From: Pseudomonas marvdashtae
GTDB lineage: Bacteria > Pseudomonadota > Gammaproteobacteria > Pseudomonadales > Pseudomonadaceae
Assembly: GCF_014268655.2 (NCBI RefSeq)
Contig: NZ_JABWQX020000001.1
Coordinates: forward strand, 3,502,001-3,566,000
Reading direction: 5' to 3'
Length of the DNA stretch: 64,000 nt
The translations under genes were made by a program, and so were the position numbers. Of this stretch, positions 35,671-49,003 are shown piece by piece (within the stretch, counting starts at the first letter, position 1; each line of letters starts with the position of its first letter). Under the pieces are notes generated by a model. It did not search any database. It had not been told where the DNA came from and worked only from the letters and a program-made list of their open reading frames with translations.

Positions 35671-35729
35671 CATGAGCGAAATTCATGCAAAAGCCATCAT
35701 GATCAAATCCTGTACAGGTTTGCTATCAT
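35671..35729 (+). promoter_or_regulatory. Candidate metH promoter and MetR-like site
   Basis: CATGA-N7-TCATG at 35671-35687 contains TGAGCGAAATTCA, one base from the MetR consensus TGAA-N5-TTCA. Downstream, TGCTATCAT at 35721-35729 looks like an extended -10, ~40 bp before the metH ATG. No good -35 was found. The assignment is tentative. Confidence 0.35.
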
Positions 35730-35767
35730 CCCGGCCTTCGTAATGGTCTTTTTTTCCAGGTAGTCCT

Positions 35768-39478
<3,711 letters not shown>

Positions 39479-39494
39479 GCGAGAAACATGCAGA

Positions 39495-39529
39495 CCGCTC
39501 TGTCGACGGCGTTGGCATCGACAGGGCGG
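39495..39529. terminator. Hairpin between metH and the giant NEL gene
   Basis: A 12-bp stem (CCGCTCTGTCGA with TCGACAGGGCGG, one G-U pair) and 11-nt loop lies between convergent genes. There is no marked T-run, so it may be Rho-assisted or only stabilising. Confidence 0.45.
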
Positions 39530-39560
39530 CATACATCCATAGCTTGAACGCAGATCCAGA

Positions 39561-42500
39561 TCAGTTGTGGTGTGACGGTCCGGGTTGAGGTGAACGGTTA
39601 CCGGATTGCTCCGCTTCAGCGGCAACGCCCTGCAAGTCATCCAGCTCTCTTCGCGTCAACTCGACCAGTTTCTGCGTGCGCAGGGAATCCACCGTTCTGC
39701 TCAGCGCGTTCAGTTGCAGATTGTACTGCTCCGTGTCGACTTTACCGTCTCCCCTGCGATCCTCCAGTTCACTCAAAAGCTGTTCGCGCCTGCTGGCAAC
39801 AGTGTCTTCGATATCGTCCATCTGTTCTGGGTAACGCTCGCGCAGGTAGGTCGTCCAGTAATCACGCGACGCCATGCTCTCCAGTAGAGCATCCGTCTGC
39901 TCCGCCTCAAGAATCGAGGCACGGGTCTGGGCCAGTGTCACTCCGGTGATCGGGGCGCCGTAGGCCATATGAGAAGGCTGCCCGGGCAAATCAATACCGT
40001 CGCCCCATCCACTTGTCAGCCCAATGCGATAACGCAGGCGAACTTCCGCCCGATCCATGCCCAGGCCGGCTGCTTCGGCCAACGTATCGACCCGGTCCAA
40101 CCGAAACAATTGCCGCGACAAGCGCAGCAATGCCCGCCCCCTAAGCATCGGGCGATCCGGCGGAATGTCGCGCAAGGCTTGATAGACAAACACACGAACC
40201 TCCAGCTCGCTGAACGTCAGGATGCGCCCATCGATGCAGGTGCCGTGGGTTTCGGCGTTGTGGAACAGCACCTGGCGCAGTTCGCTGCTTTCGCTGGCCG
40301 CATCCATGACGTTCCATACCCGTTGCGTCAGCTCTGCTCGATTGAACCTGAAATCGAAGGTGTCACGTAACAGCGCGAGCAATTGGAAGAACCGCTCGTG
40401 TTCGGTTTCTTCGGACAACTGCGTCCAGATCGTGCTTCGGATGCTGGTCTGCTCGGCGCTGGAGCCGACCAGCCATGGCTCTAACGCCAGGTTCGATGAA
40501 TCGCCCAAGGGATCGAGCAGAGGCTCGACTGGAGCGACGGCGGCATGAGGATCGTGACCGACACCCTGGCCTTCTTCGGAGTCCTCATCAAAATCCGAAG
40601 TGCCACCTTCACCTTCCGATCTCTCTAACACGGCTATCCAGCTATCCAACTCGTCCAGGGAAAAGCCCATCACGCTGGTGCTATTGTGCTGAATACTATA
40701 ATTCCTGAGTTGCTGGAGCGCGGCGAGCGAGAGGTCTTCGCAATGACTCAGGTCCGTCCCGGCCACCAGCGTTTCGTGATTGCCGTCCAGCAGTCCTGGC
40801 GCAATCTCCGTAAGCTCATTGCTACCCAAATTCAGCTCACGCAAGTGTTGCGCACTCAATAAGTGCTGGGGCCAATCATTTATCCCATTGTCACTGAGAT
40901 CCAGCGTTTCGATCCGGCCAAAATCTACAGGATCGAATGTCTCCATCCAGTTGGATCGCAGGTTAAGCTCGCGCAGGCGACCATGGGTCAGCAACGGGTA
41001 AACCGCCTCGGGCGGGATGTTGTTATAAGCCAGTTCCAAATGCTGCAGTTGACTCATTTGCACGACAGCGTGGGGGACGTCGGTCAGACCATTGCTGCTC
41101 AGATTCAATCGGCGCACATGAGGGAAGGACTCGAAAAAACCGTTTGAACCTTGTTCGGTTAAAAGCACCCCCGACAGATCCAGTGTCGTCACGCCGGGAA
41201 GCCGTTCAACCAGTTCAGGCAAGTCACCTAATAGCAAACCATGCAGACTGAGTGTCTGTTCCGAAGCACCGACGTGTATCAATCCTTCTTGCCACACCTC
41301 ACCAATGCGCATCGCCGCAAGCAGGCGGCTTTGCGCGGACACCGTGCGCCTGGCCGGGTGTACTCCCCGCGTATAGATCCAACCATTCAACTGACGAGTC
41401 AGCGTGTCACACGCCTGATGCCACTGGCTGATCCGCGCATCTATTTGCACCTCGGTCATCCCGTTTTCGCGCCATTGCGCAAGCTTCAGGGCTGCCCGTT
41501 CCGGCGTCATGATCGGCCCAAGACGCTGCAGCCGAAGTTGAAGCCCGGCGTCTCCCTCGACCACTGCCGATTCCTCGGGAAGCGATAATAAAAGCTGGGT
41601 GATAGACCAGCCTGTTTCCACAGGAGGGAAATCAAGCGGTACCGTCTCCTTCGCAAACCGTGCCAACGCGCCGAGGGGAAGTCCGTTGCTTTGCTCTACC
41701 CGTTGCTGCGCAGCGCTCAGGGCTGCTTCTGCTTCAAGGCTGAAGGAATTCCCGGTCAGATTGATTTTCAGCAGGACATCGTCATCGGACAGCACTGCCA
41801 TCGGGAGCGACTCGAGCCGGTTGTCCCGCAAGTCAAGCCAAGACAATTGGGGCAGGCTCTCGGCGCCGATCGGCCAACCTCGCAATTGGGTGGCTTTGAG
41901 ATTCAACGCCTTGAGCTGGGTCAAGCCGCTGACATCGAGGGCGTTGAGCGGGTTGTTTTCCAGATTCAATACTTCAAGGCTCTTCAAGCCACTGAATTGT
42001 GCTTGTACGGATGAGCTGACGAGTACGTTGTTGTTGCGCATGTCGAGTTGCCTCAAGGCAGGCAAATCCTCGGCGACAAAAGGCAATTCGGTGAAGCCGC
42101 TGCCGCTGATATCCATTGTTCGAATGCCACTGAATGCCCTGAAGAAGTTGCGTGCCTGCTCTAGGGAAACATCCAACGTTCCCAGGTTTAATGTTCGAAC
42201 GTGGGAAAAGCTGCCGGCCGGCAAAACCGGCAGGGTCTTTATCCTTTCACCGCCGAGCCCCGGTTCCAATGAAGACAGTTCAAACGTGGAAACATCTATC
42301 GGCAGACCAAAACGTCGGCGAAGAGCATTACCCCAGCTATCCTGCAGGGCTCGAAGCAAGCGTCCTTCTCCAGGCTGGCGCCATTGCGCTGACGGTATGG
42401 CCTGTATCAATCCACCCGGCTCAGCCGGCTCATAGAACTGGGTAAAGATCCCATCGTGTTCTGCCCTGATCGTTTCCAACGCATCGAATCGTTCCCGGGG

Positions 42501-45500
42501 AGTATTCCAAGCATCCTTGAATCGCTCGGGCAGGCGCCCCAGGTATTCGCTCCTTCCGACCATGTGCTGCAATTGCCCGCGACAGTATTCGTTCACCATC
42601 TGGTCCAAATCGGCCAAGTGACCGAACTCACCCGAGTAGTTGCTGACATACCGATAGGCGCGCGTGAAGACGTCCGGGGGCAATCTTGACCAATCCAGCG
42701 ACAACCCGGCCCACAGCTTTTCGTGCCCTTCGAATATCGCGTCAGGCAATGTGTGTATCAATGTATGCGTCAGGTCCAGGCGTTCGAGCGAAGGCAAATT
42801 CTGCAGGTAATCGGGCCATCGCGTTAAAGCGAAGGGCGCCGCGATTTTCAACGTTCGTAAACGACTGAACGAGGTCAAATCGGCACCTTGCATGACGGCC
42901 GAGTCGAAGCCTGAGTAAGAGATGTGCAACGCCTCCAGCGAGGTCAACGCATTCAGTCTCGCCGGATAGGTGGCTGCCAATCTGGGCGCGCTGGTGGTAA
43001 ACCGCAAGTCGATGAGTCCTGGCATTTGGCTCAACGCTTGCGGCAAGGTGGTCAACGGTTGCGCTTGAACGGACAAATCGATATGGGCGTTTTCCCTGCC
43101 GCCAATCGACAGTTTCGTCACGCCTGGGAAATGCGCCAGGAAGGCATCGGCGCTGGCATCTGTCAGGCCGCTGCCAATGACCGACAATTCCTGCACGTGT
43201 GGAAAGTCGGCGACGATTTCAGGCAGTGGTTCCTCGCAGGAAAGCGTCAAGCGCGCTGCCTCGGGCATTTCTTCCGCCAGCGGGCGGTTGCGCCAACTTT
43301 CCTTGAGGGCTTGCGCAAACTGACTCTTGTGCACATTGGCCGGGCTGTCCGTCGCGATTCCCTGCCATTGATCGAGCGTATCGCTGAGGGTCTCCCACTC
43401 ACGCAGGCGCGTTTGCAGTACCGAATAGATCTGCTGATCTGTCTTGCCTCGCTGCTGCCTGATAAAGGCCTGCGCCTGTCGTCCGTCTGGATAAACTTGC
43501 TCCACCCGAGGCTCCAGGGAAGGATTCATTCCTTTGCCACGTCCGCTCGCATAATAGCCCTTGAGTGTCGCGCTTACCCGAACCGGTGGCTTGAAGCGTT
43601 TGGACTGGGGCTCCAGGACCTTGGACATTTCGCCGTGATGGATGTCCGCGTAATCGATGATCTTGCGTTGCAGTTCGGCGCTCGGATCGACACGCGACAG
43701 CCCCAATGCGGAACGCGTGTCATCAGGCAACGCATGCAGGACCGACCTGTAGAAGTCGTCACCCTGCCCGGGCAAGCTGGCGAGGTTTTCCCCACGTTCA
43801 TTGAGCGCCTGATAGCGAGGTCCGTTTTTGATCAGGTAGGTTTTTTTGGAAGCATTTTCGGCGCCGATGCTATCGAGCAATACCCCCTCGTTGTTCTCCG
43901 CGCGAACTTCCAGGCGCACCGTGTCAGGCCATCCCGGCAGTTTTTCCAGGGCACGCAATGCCAGGCGCCGGCTGTCGGCCGAACCGACAGTGTCGCTGCG
44001 CAACCCCGCATACGCCCGAACCTGACGTCCTTGTCGCGCATACCAGCGAGCTTCCTCCAGCATCGTCAATGGCGAGCGTCGCGTTGCATCCAGACGGGCC
44101 AGGTCAGCGGAACTGCCATGGGCAATCACCTCTTGCGCAGCAGCCTCGCTGAGGCCGGGACACTCTCGCTGCAAAATCCTGACTCGAACGTCCGCAGGTT
44201 TGGTGAAGTAGAGGCTGTCAAAAATCGCCGGTTGACGTAGCGAGGCCATATCCATCGGTGGCCGGGTGGACTCGCCCGAGTTTACCGCAGCTTGCGACCG
44301 GCCAATCATCTGGGCTGCCTCGGCATCCGCCTTGAACAGGCGCATCGCATCCCTCAGTTCAGGAGGGGAAGCGGTACGGTCCAGGTGCATTTTGCGCAGA
44401 GCGTTGTCGCCAACACCGCTGATATCGGCGAGCCGGAGCAGGACCTCGTCCGAGAAGGTTGCGGTCTCATGCCCGATGCGCCTGAGCAGTGTCAGGCGAT
44501 CCCACGCCATCGGGCGCTCCAGCGTGTGTCGCCAGGCTCCGGTGCCGTTATGCACGAGGATAGGCTGATACGCCGCCGTGTCCGTCGGATGCTTGATACG
44601 CCATTTTTGGATCGACTGATCGTAAAACTGCTCGTAGACCTTGTTCCCCTGGCGGATGTAGGTCCTGCCATCGACTTCGTATTGTCCCTGCGCGTTGGGA
44701 ACGCTCGTGTCGTCGAGCGTTACGCCGCTCTCATAGCCGCTCAGATCAGGCTTGCACAGGCGTGTTTCGCCGTTGGGCAATGTCACGGGCTGAAGGCGCT
44801 CGATCACCGGCTCCGGCTTGATAGCGGCGAACTTGCTGTACCCGGCGCCCGCACCGGCCATCACGCCAATCAGCGCTAGGTTTTCCGCGACATCGACCAA
44901 GTGGGCCTTGGCGGCTCGCTTGTCGCCCTCACCCCACCCGACTGCGCCTTCCAGGGTTTCGTACAACAATTGCCCCGCCATGACGGTCATCATGACCTCG
45001 CCCAACACCGGAACGAACATGGACACCATGTTCACCGCAAACATGCCCATTTGCAGCAGGTGGGCCAATTTCGCTTCTCTTGCCTTGACGTCGACGGCAT
45101 TCGTAGGAACTGCATGACTGCGCGCATCGGCAAGCACCTTTTCACGGTGCTGATCGAAAAGGTAGGTCCACAGGTCCAGGTTATCCGCCCACAAGTCCCG
45201 ACCTTTCTGGGGACGCGTGGAAGGTGCGACGTAAGGGTCAGGTTCGCGGCGCAATGTTGGCCGTGGCGGGGGCACGTCGCGGATCTTTGTCAGTAATGAC
45301 GTGGGATTGACCAATACGGCGAAAGACACCCACGGGGAAAGGAACGGATCACGCGGTGCATCGATCGCACCCTGGACAAACTGACTGAAGTAATAGGGTC
45401 GCTTTTCATAGGGTACAAACTGGCTGAAAAAACGCTGATAAGGGGTAGGACTGGCCTCTTGCGATGGTCCAGTATCAGGCGTGGTGAGTAATTGCTTGAA

Positions 45501-46478
45501 GCGCGTTTGAATCTGGCTATCGTCGTAGCGCTTGAACGGATGCTCGGGGTCATGGGGAACGTAGAGAATCATCTCAGTGCTGTAGCGATGCATTTCACAA
45601 ATCGAGAACGCGACACAGCCCACCAGCCTTTGCTTCATCAGGGTCATGTCTTCGAACCAGACCCGTTTGTTGCCCATCCTGGGATTGTTCTCTCCCTTGA
45701 TAACCGAAAGGATCATCGCGTAATCCTTGGGCTCGATATCCTTCGTCAACAGCGCTTGCTCGGCTGCGGCCCTCATCGCCGCTTTCTGGCTGGCAATGAA
45801 TTGCTGTCGAAGCGTTGTTTCAGTCGTCGCGTCAACAGGATAGAAAAATGACTGGAGGTAGACCTGGTACTTCGCACCGATATCAAGCGTGCGGCACAGG
45901 GTAAGGAATTGGCTGACCGATAAATTCAACACCACGGGCGCATAAGTGCCGGATGTGACCGTTTCCACAAGAAACCCGGAGCTTTCATGATAGGCGCCGT
46001 CGTCGCATTCCCAGCGCTCGAAGTTATGCAGCGCGGCCTGTAGCAGCGGCAACTTCAACAGTTCGAACGAAGTCACTTCCACCTCGAACGCGCCCATTCT
46101 CACGGGTCGTCTAAGGCATAACAGGGTTTTGTCGACGTCTGTCTCTACCTTGAACTGATCTTTCAATGCCTGGATCAATAACCCCCGGCCAAACGTGTCG
46201 ACGTCGATGAACGATGACAAGGTCTTATCCAGCTGATTCTGTGCTACGACATTTTCCTTGAAACAGGCATCCAGCACCTTGCGCTGCTCTGGCGAAGCGT
46301 TTGTGTACCAGGCCGGCGGGCGCGTTCCGGCCTGCTTGATCGCCTGCCTGCGTTGTGTCGAAGCGTCTATAAGCCATGCGGGCATGGCGGCTTCCAGAAA
46401 GTCTGCATGCAAGCTCTCTGTGGCCCTTGGATTTGTGGGTTCTGATTTTTTTGGGTCTTGTGTGGGATTCGCTGACAT
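39561..46478 (-). CDS. Giant LRR protein with C-terminal NEL-type E3 ubiquitin ligase domain
   Basis: A single 2305-aa frame. The N-terminal ~1-470 resembles the dermonecrotic-toxin-like DUF6543 region of Pseudomonas proteins. Hydrophobic segments follow at ~480-560 (VLGEVMMTVMAGQLLYETL, LALIGVMAGAGAGY). Three leucine-rich-repeat blocks sit at about 1097-1277, 1430-1580 and 1762-1947. The last ~300 residues form an IpaH/SspH-like NEL domain with the candidate catalytic Cys2081 in THGTCIDGRILTFSELEV. NEL proteins ubiquitinate host proteins after delivery into eukaryotic cells. No secretion system or chaperone gene is adjacent. The start at 46478 has an AGGAG site. Confidence 0.88.
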   Translation of the reverse strand: MSANPTQDPKKSEPTNPRATESLHADFLEAAMPAWLIDASTQRRQAIKQAGTRPPAWYTNASPEQRKVLDACFKENVVAQNQLDKTLSSFIDVDTFGRGLLIQALKDQFKVETDVDKTLLCLRRPVRMGAFEVEVTSFELLKLPLLQAALHNFERWECDDGAYHESSGFLVETVTSGTYAPVVLNLSVSQFLTLCRTLDIGAKYQVYLQSFFYPVDATTETTLRQQFIASQKAAMRAAAEQALLTKDIEPKDYAMILSVIKGENNPRMGNKRVWFEDMTLMKQRLVGCVAFSICEMHRYSTEMILYVPHDPEHPFKRYDDSQIQTRFKQLLTTPDTGPSQEASPTPYQRFFSQFVPYEKRPYYFSQFVQGAIDAPRDPFLSPWVSFAVLVNPTSLLTKIRDVPPPRPTLRREPDPYVAPSTRPQKGRDLWADNLDLWTYLFDQHREKVLADARSHAVPTNAVDVKAREAKLAHLLQMGMFAVNMVSMFVPVLGEVMMTVMAGQLLYETLEGAVGWGEGDKRAAKAHLVDVAENLALIGVMAGAGAGYSKFAAIKPEPVIERLQPVTLPNGETRLCKPDLSGYESGVTLDDTSVPNAQGQYEVDGRTYIRQGNKVYEQFYDQSIQKWRIKHPTDTAAYQPILVHNGTGAWRHTLERPMAWDRLTLLRRIGHETATFSDEVLLRLADISGVGDNALRKMHLDRTASPPELRDAMRLFKADAEAAQMIGRSQAAVNSGESTRPPMDMASLRQPAIFDSLYFTKPADVRVRILQRECPGLSEAAAQEVIAHGSSADLARLDATRRSPLTMLEEARWYARQGRQVRAYAGLRSDTVGSADSRRLALRALEKLPGWPDTVRLEVRAENNEGVLLDSIGAENASKKTYLIKNGPRYQALNERGENLASLPGQGDDFYRSVLHALPDDTRSALGLSRVDPSAELQRKIIDYADIHHGEMSKVLEPQSKRFKPPVRVSATLKGYYASGRGKGMNPSLEPRVEQVYPDGRQAQAFIRQQRGKTDQQIYSVLQTRLREWETLSDTLDQWQGIATDSPANVHKSQFAQALKESWRNRPLAEEMPEAARLTLSCEEPLPEIVADFPHVQELSVIGSGLTDASADAFLAHFPGVTKLSIGGRENAHIDLSVQAQPLTTLPQALSQMPGLIDLRFTTSAPRLAATYPARLNALTSLEALHISYSGFDSAVMQGADLTSFSRLRTLKIAAPFALTRWPDYLQNLPSLERLDLTHTLIHTLPDAIFEGHEKLWAGLSLDWSRLPPDVFTRAYRYVSNYSGEFGHLADLDQMVNEYCRGQLQHMVGRSEYLGRLPERFKDAWNTPRERFDALETIRAEHDGIFTQFYEPAEPGGLIQAIPSAQWRQPGEGRLLRALQDSWGNALRRRFGLPIDVSTFELSSLEPGLGGERIKTLPVLPAGSFSHVRTLNLGTLDVSLEQARNFFRAFSGIRTMDISGSGFTELPFVAEDLPALRQLDMRNNNVLVSSSVQAQFSGLKSLEVLNLENNPLNALDVSGLTQLKALNLKATQLRGWPIGAESLPQLSWLDLRDNRLESLPMAVLSDDDVLLKINLTGNSFSLEAEAALSAAQQRVEQSNGLPLGALARFAKETVPLDFPPVETGWSITQLLLSLPEESAVVEGDAGLQLRLQRLGPIMTPERAALKLAQWRENGMTEVQIDARISQWHQACDTLTRQLNGWIYTRGVHPARRTVSAQSRLLAAMRIGEVWQEGLIHVGASEQTLSLHGLLLGDLPELVERLPGVTTLDLSGVLLTEQGSNGFFESFPHVRRLNLSSNGLTDVPHAVVQMSQLQHLELAYNNIPPEAVYPLLTHGRLRELNLRSNWMETFDPVDFGRIETLDLSDNGINDWPQHLLSAQHLRELNLGSNELTEIAPGLLDGNHETLVAGTDLSHCEDLSLAALQQLRNYSIQHNSTSVMGFSLDELDSWIAVLERSEGEGGTSDFDEDSEEGQGVGHDPHAAVAPVEPLLDPLGDSSNLALEPWLVGSSAEQTSIRSTIWTQLSEETEHERFFQLLALLRDTFDFRFNRAELTQRVWNVMDAASESSELRQVLFHNAETHGTCIDGRILTFSELEVRVFVYQALRDIPPDRPMLRGRALLRLSRQLFRLDRVDTLAEAAGLGMDRAEVRLRYRIGLTSGWGDGIDLPGQPSHMAYGAPITGVTLAQTRASILEAEQTDALLESMASRDYWTTYLRERYPEQMDDIEDTVASRREQLLSELEDRRGDGKVDTEQYNLQLNALSRTVDSLRTQKLVELTRRELDDLQGVAAEAEQSGNRSPQPGPSHHN

Positions 46479-46646
46479 ACGTCGCTCCTGTGAATGAAGC
46501 GACAGCAAATCAGCTCGGCAAAGCGCATGTGCGGTACATAGTTATTGAGGGATCGACACTGTGTCGCAAAATGAGACTGAGCAGATTCATCGAAAAATGC
46601 GCAGTTTGACTATGCTTTGTCGGATACGACTTTCAATGAGGAATGT

Positions 46647-46865
46647 ATGGACGATCCAGTCGACAACAAACCGCCAACGCTGTTGCAGATGATGCACAGC
46701 GTGTTGGCTGCGGCCCTGGGCGTGCAGAGCAACAAGAACCGCGCCCGGGATTTCACCCACGGCAAGCCGAGTCACTTTGTGATATTGGGGATCGCGTTCA
46801 CGGTGATCTTTGCCCTGACGCTGTTTGGCATCGTCAAGCTGGTGGTGCACTTGGCGGGGTTGTAA
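46647..46865 (+). CDS. DUF2970 small membrane protein
   Basis: This 72-aa protein has a soluble N-terminal half (PTLLQMMHSVLAAALGVQSNKNRARDF) and one C-terminal hydrophobic helix (FVILGIAFTVIFALTLFGIV), the DUF2970 pattern. GAGG lies just upstream of the ATG. The function is unknown. It is divergent from the giant NEL gene. Confidence 0.82.
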   Translation: MDDPVDNKPPTLLQMMHSVLAAALGVQSNKNRARDFTHGKPSHFVILGIAFTVIFALTLFGIVKLVVHLAGL

Positions 46866-46886
46866 CGCTTCGCGCACAACACAAAT

Positions 46887-46920
46887 CGATAGGGGAGCGA
46901 GCCTGCTCGCTCCCCTATCG
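46887..46920. repeat. REP-like perfect hairpin
   Basis: The 15-bp arms CGATAGGGGAGCGAG and CTCGCTCCCCTATCG surround a 4-nt loop. It lies between the convergent DUF2970 gene and the 37-aa gene and is a variant of the GCGAGCCTGCTCGC REP class. Confidence 0.75.
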
Positions 46921-46939
46921 AGTCATGTGTGGACAGAAG

Positions 46940-47053
46940 CTATTGGTGACTGACCCAGAACACCGCCGTGCCCACCACCAGGATAATCAGGAACAAAATG
47001 GCCCAGGCATCAACGGTACTGTCGCTTTTCCTTGCTTTGGTCGGATTGCTCAT
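46940..47053 (-). CDS. 37-aa single-helix membrane protein
   Basis: The frame begins with MSNPTKARKSDSTVDAWAI and ends with one hydrophobic helix (LFLIILVVGTAVFWV) and SHQ. AGAGG lies eight bases before the ATG. Basic N-terminal residues suggest N-in topology. It is too short for routine gene calling, but the ribosome site, helix and clean stop support it. The function is unknown. The 291 bp on to cysI contain only leader/promoter sequence with a GGCTCCTTTAGGAGT hairpin. Confidence 0.6.
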   Translation of the reverse strand: MSNPTKARKSDSTVDAWAILFLIILVVGTAVFWVSHQ

Positions 47054-47344
47054 TGCATCGCCTCTTGTCGGTTTTGTAGGTGATTGCATAGGGACTCGAC
47101 CACAGTTAAGACGATGATTGCCCGTACGACAAATGTGGGTTAGGCAATAATCGATCTCATTAGTCGATTTGGTTCTTTACATATACTCAAACATCACTTT
47201 TGCGCATAACTCAAAACAGGTATCTTGCACCGGCTCCTTTAGGAGTGCGCGGCCGTGCGCGCAGAATTGCCGAGGCAGAACCCGATTTCAGCGAGCCAAC
47301 CTGCAGCTGTTTCTGATCGGCCCAAGCCTGAGAACGAGACTTAT

Positions 47345-49003
47345 ATGTACGTATATGACGAGTACGATCAGCGGATCATCGAGGACCGCGTCAAGCAGTT
47401 CCGGGATCAGACCCGACGCTATCTGGCAGGCGAGCTGAGCGAAGAAGAATTCCGCCCTCTGCGCTTGCAGAATGGCCTGTATATCCAGCGCTTCGCCCCG
47501 ATGCTGCGCGTGGCGGTGCCTTATGGTCAGCTGACTTCGCGCCAGGTGCGCAAGCTGGCGCAGATTGCCCGCGACTATGACAAGGGCTACGCCCACATCA
47601 GTACCCGGCAGAACGTCCAGTACAACTGGCCAGCCCTGGAAGACGTGCCGGAAATTCTCGCGGAACTGGCCACCGTGCAGATGCATGCGATCCAGACCAG
47701 CGGCAACTGCCTGCGCAACGTCACCACCGACCAGTTTGCCGGTGTTGCGGCCGACGAGGTGATCGACCCGCGCCCATGGTGCGAAATCGTCCGTCAATGG
47801 ACCACGTTCCACCCGGAATTCGCCTACCTGCCGCGCAAGTTCAAGATCGCCATCAACGGCTCGAGCTCGGACCGCGCCGCTATTGAAGTGCATGACATCG
47901 GCCTGGAAACGGTCTACAACGCCGCAGGCGAGCTGGGCTTCCGGGTGCTGGTGGGCGGCGGCCTCGGCCGTACGCCGGTGGTCGGTGCGTTCATCAACGA
48001 GTTCCTGCCGTGGCAAGACCTGCTGAGCTACCTCGACGCCATCCTGCGCGTGTACAACCGCTACGGTCGTCGCGACAACAAGTACAAGGCGCGGATCAAG
48101 ATCCTGGTCAAGGCCCTGACGCCTGAAGTGTTCGCCGAGAAGGTCGAAGCCGAGATGGCTCACCTGCGCGGCGGCCAGACCACCCTGACCGAAGCCGAAG
48201 TGCAACGCGTGGCCAAGCATTTCGTCGACCCGCAATACAAGGCTTTGGACAACGGGGACGCCGAACTGGCTGCCCTTGACAAGGAACATCCCGGCTTCGC
48301 CCGCTGGCGTACCCGCAACACCCTGGCTCACAAGAAGCCGGGCTACGTTGCAGTGACCCTGTCCCTGAAGCCCACCGGCGTCGCGCCGGGCGACATCACC
48401 GACAAACAACTGGACGCCGTCGCCGACCTGGCCGACCGCTACAGCTTCGGCCAGCTGCGCACCTCCCACGAGCAGAACATCATCCTCGCGGATGTCGAGC
48501 AGAGCCAGTTGTTCACCCTGTGGGGCGAGTTGCGCGAGCAAGGTTTCGCCACGCCGAACATCGGCCTGCTGACCGACATCATCTGCTGCCCCGGCGGTGA
48601 TTTCTGCTCCCTGGCAAACGCCAAGTCGATCCCGATCGCCGAATCGATCCAGCGCCGCTTCGACGACCTCGATTATCTGTTCGACATCGGCGAGCTGGAC
48701 CTGAACATTTCCGGTTGCATGAACGCCTGCGGCCACCACCACGTCGGCCACATCGGCATCCTGGGCGTGGACAAGAAAGGCGAAGAGTTCTACCAGGTCT
48801 CCCTCGGCGGCAGCGGTAGCCGCGACGCCAGCCTGGGCAAGATCCTCGGCCCGTCGTTTGCCCAGGATGACATGCCTGACGTGATCGAGAAGCTGATCGA
48901 CGTGTACATCGAACAACGTACCCCGGACGAGCGTTTCATCGACACTTACCAACGTATTGGCATCGACCTCTTCAAGGAACGCGTCTATGCAGCGAATCAT
49001 TAA
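47345..49003 (+). CDS. cysI: Sulfite/nitrite reductase hemoprotein subunit
   Basis: This 552-aa siroheme/4Fe-4S reductase probably reduces sulfite to sulfide in cysteine synthesis. The cluster cysteines are in CCPGGDFC (Cys414/Cys415 onward) and SGCMNACGHHH, and the siroheme-binding repeats HISTRQN and RTSHEQN are both present. The start MYVYDEYDQRIIEDRV is typical of Pseudomonas CysI; the open frame upstream is leader sequence. The final 17 bases overlap a DUF934 gene. Confidence 0.93.
   Translation: MYVYDEYDQRIIEDRVKQFRDQTRRYLAGELSEEEFRPLRLQNGLYIQRFAPMLRVAVPYGQLTSRQVRKLAQIARDYDKGYAHISTRQNVQYNWPALEDVPEILAELATVQMHAIQTSGNCLRNVTTDQFAGVAADEVIDPRPWCEIVRQWTTFHPEFAYLPRKFKIAINGSSSDRAAIEVHDIGLETVYNAAGELGFRVLVGGGLGRTPVVGAFINEFLPWQDLLSYLDAILRVYNRYGRRDNKYKARIKILVKALTPEVFAEKVEAEMAHLRGGQTTLTEAEVQRVAKHFVDPQYKALDNGDAELAALDKEHPGFARWRTRNTLAHKKPGYVAVTLSLKPTGVAPGDITDKQLDAVADLADRYSFGQLRTSHEQNIILADVEQSQLFTLWGELREQGFATPNIGLLTDIICCPGGDFCSLANAKSIPIAESIQRRFDDLDYLFDIGELDLNISGCMNACGHHHVGHIGILGVDKKGEEFYQVSLGGSGSRDASLGKILGPSFAQDDMPDVIEKLIDVYIEQRTPDERFIDTYQRIGIDLFKERVYAANH

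Noticed and set aside
39561..46478. Nearby type III secretion or chaperone genes for the NEL protein
   Set aside because: Neighbours are metH on one side and DUF2970, a 37-aa membrane protein and cysI on the other; none is secretion-related.
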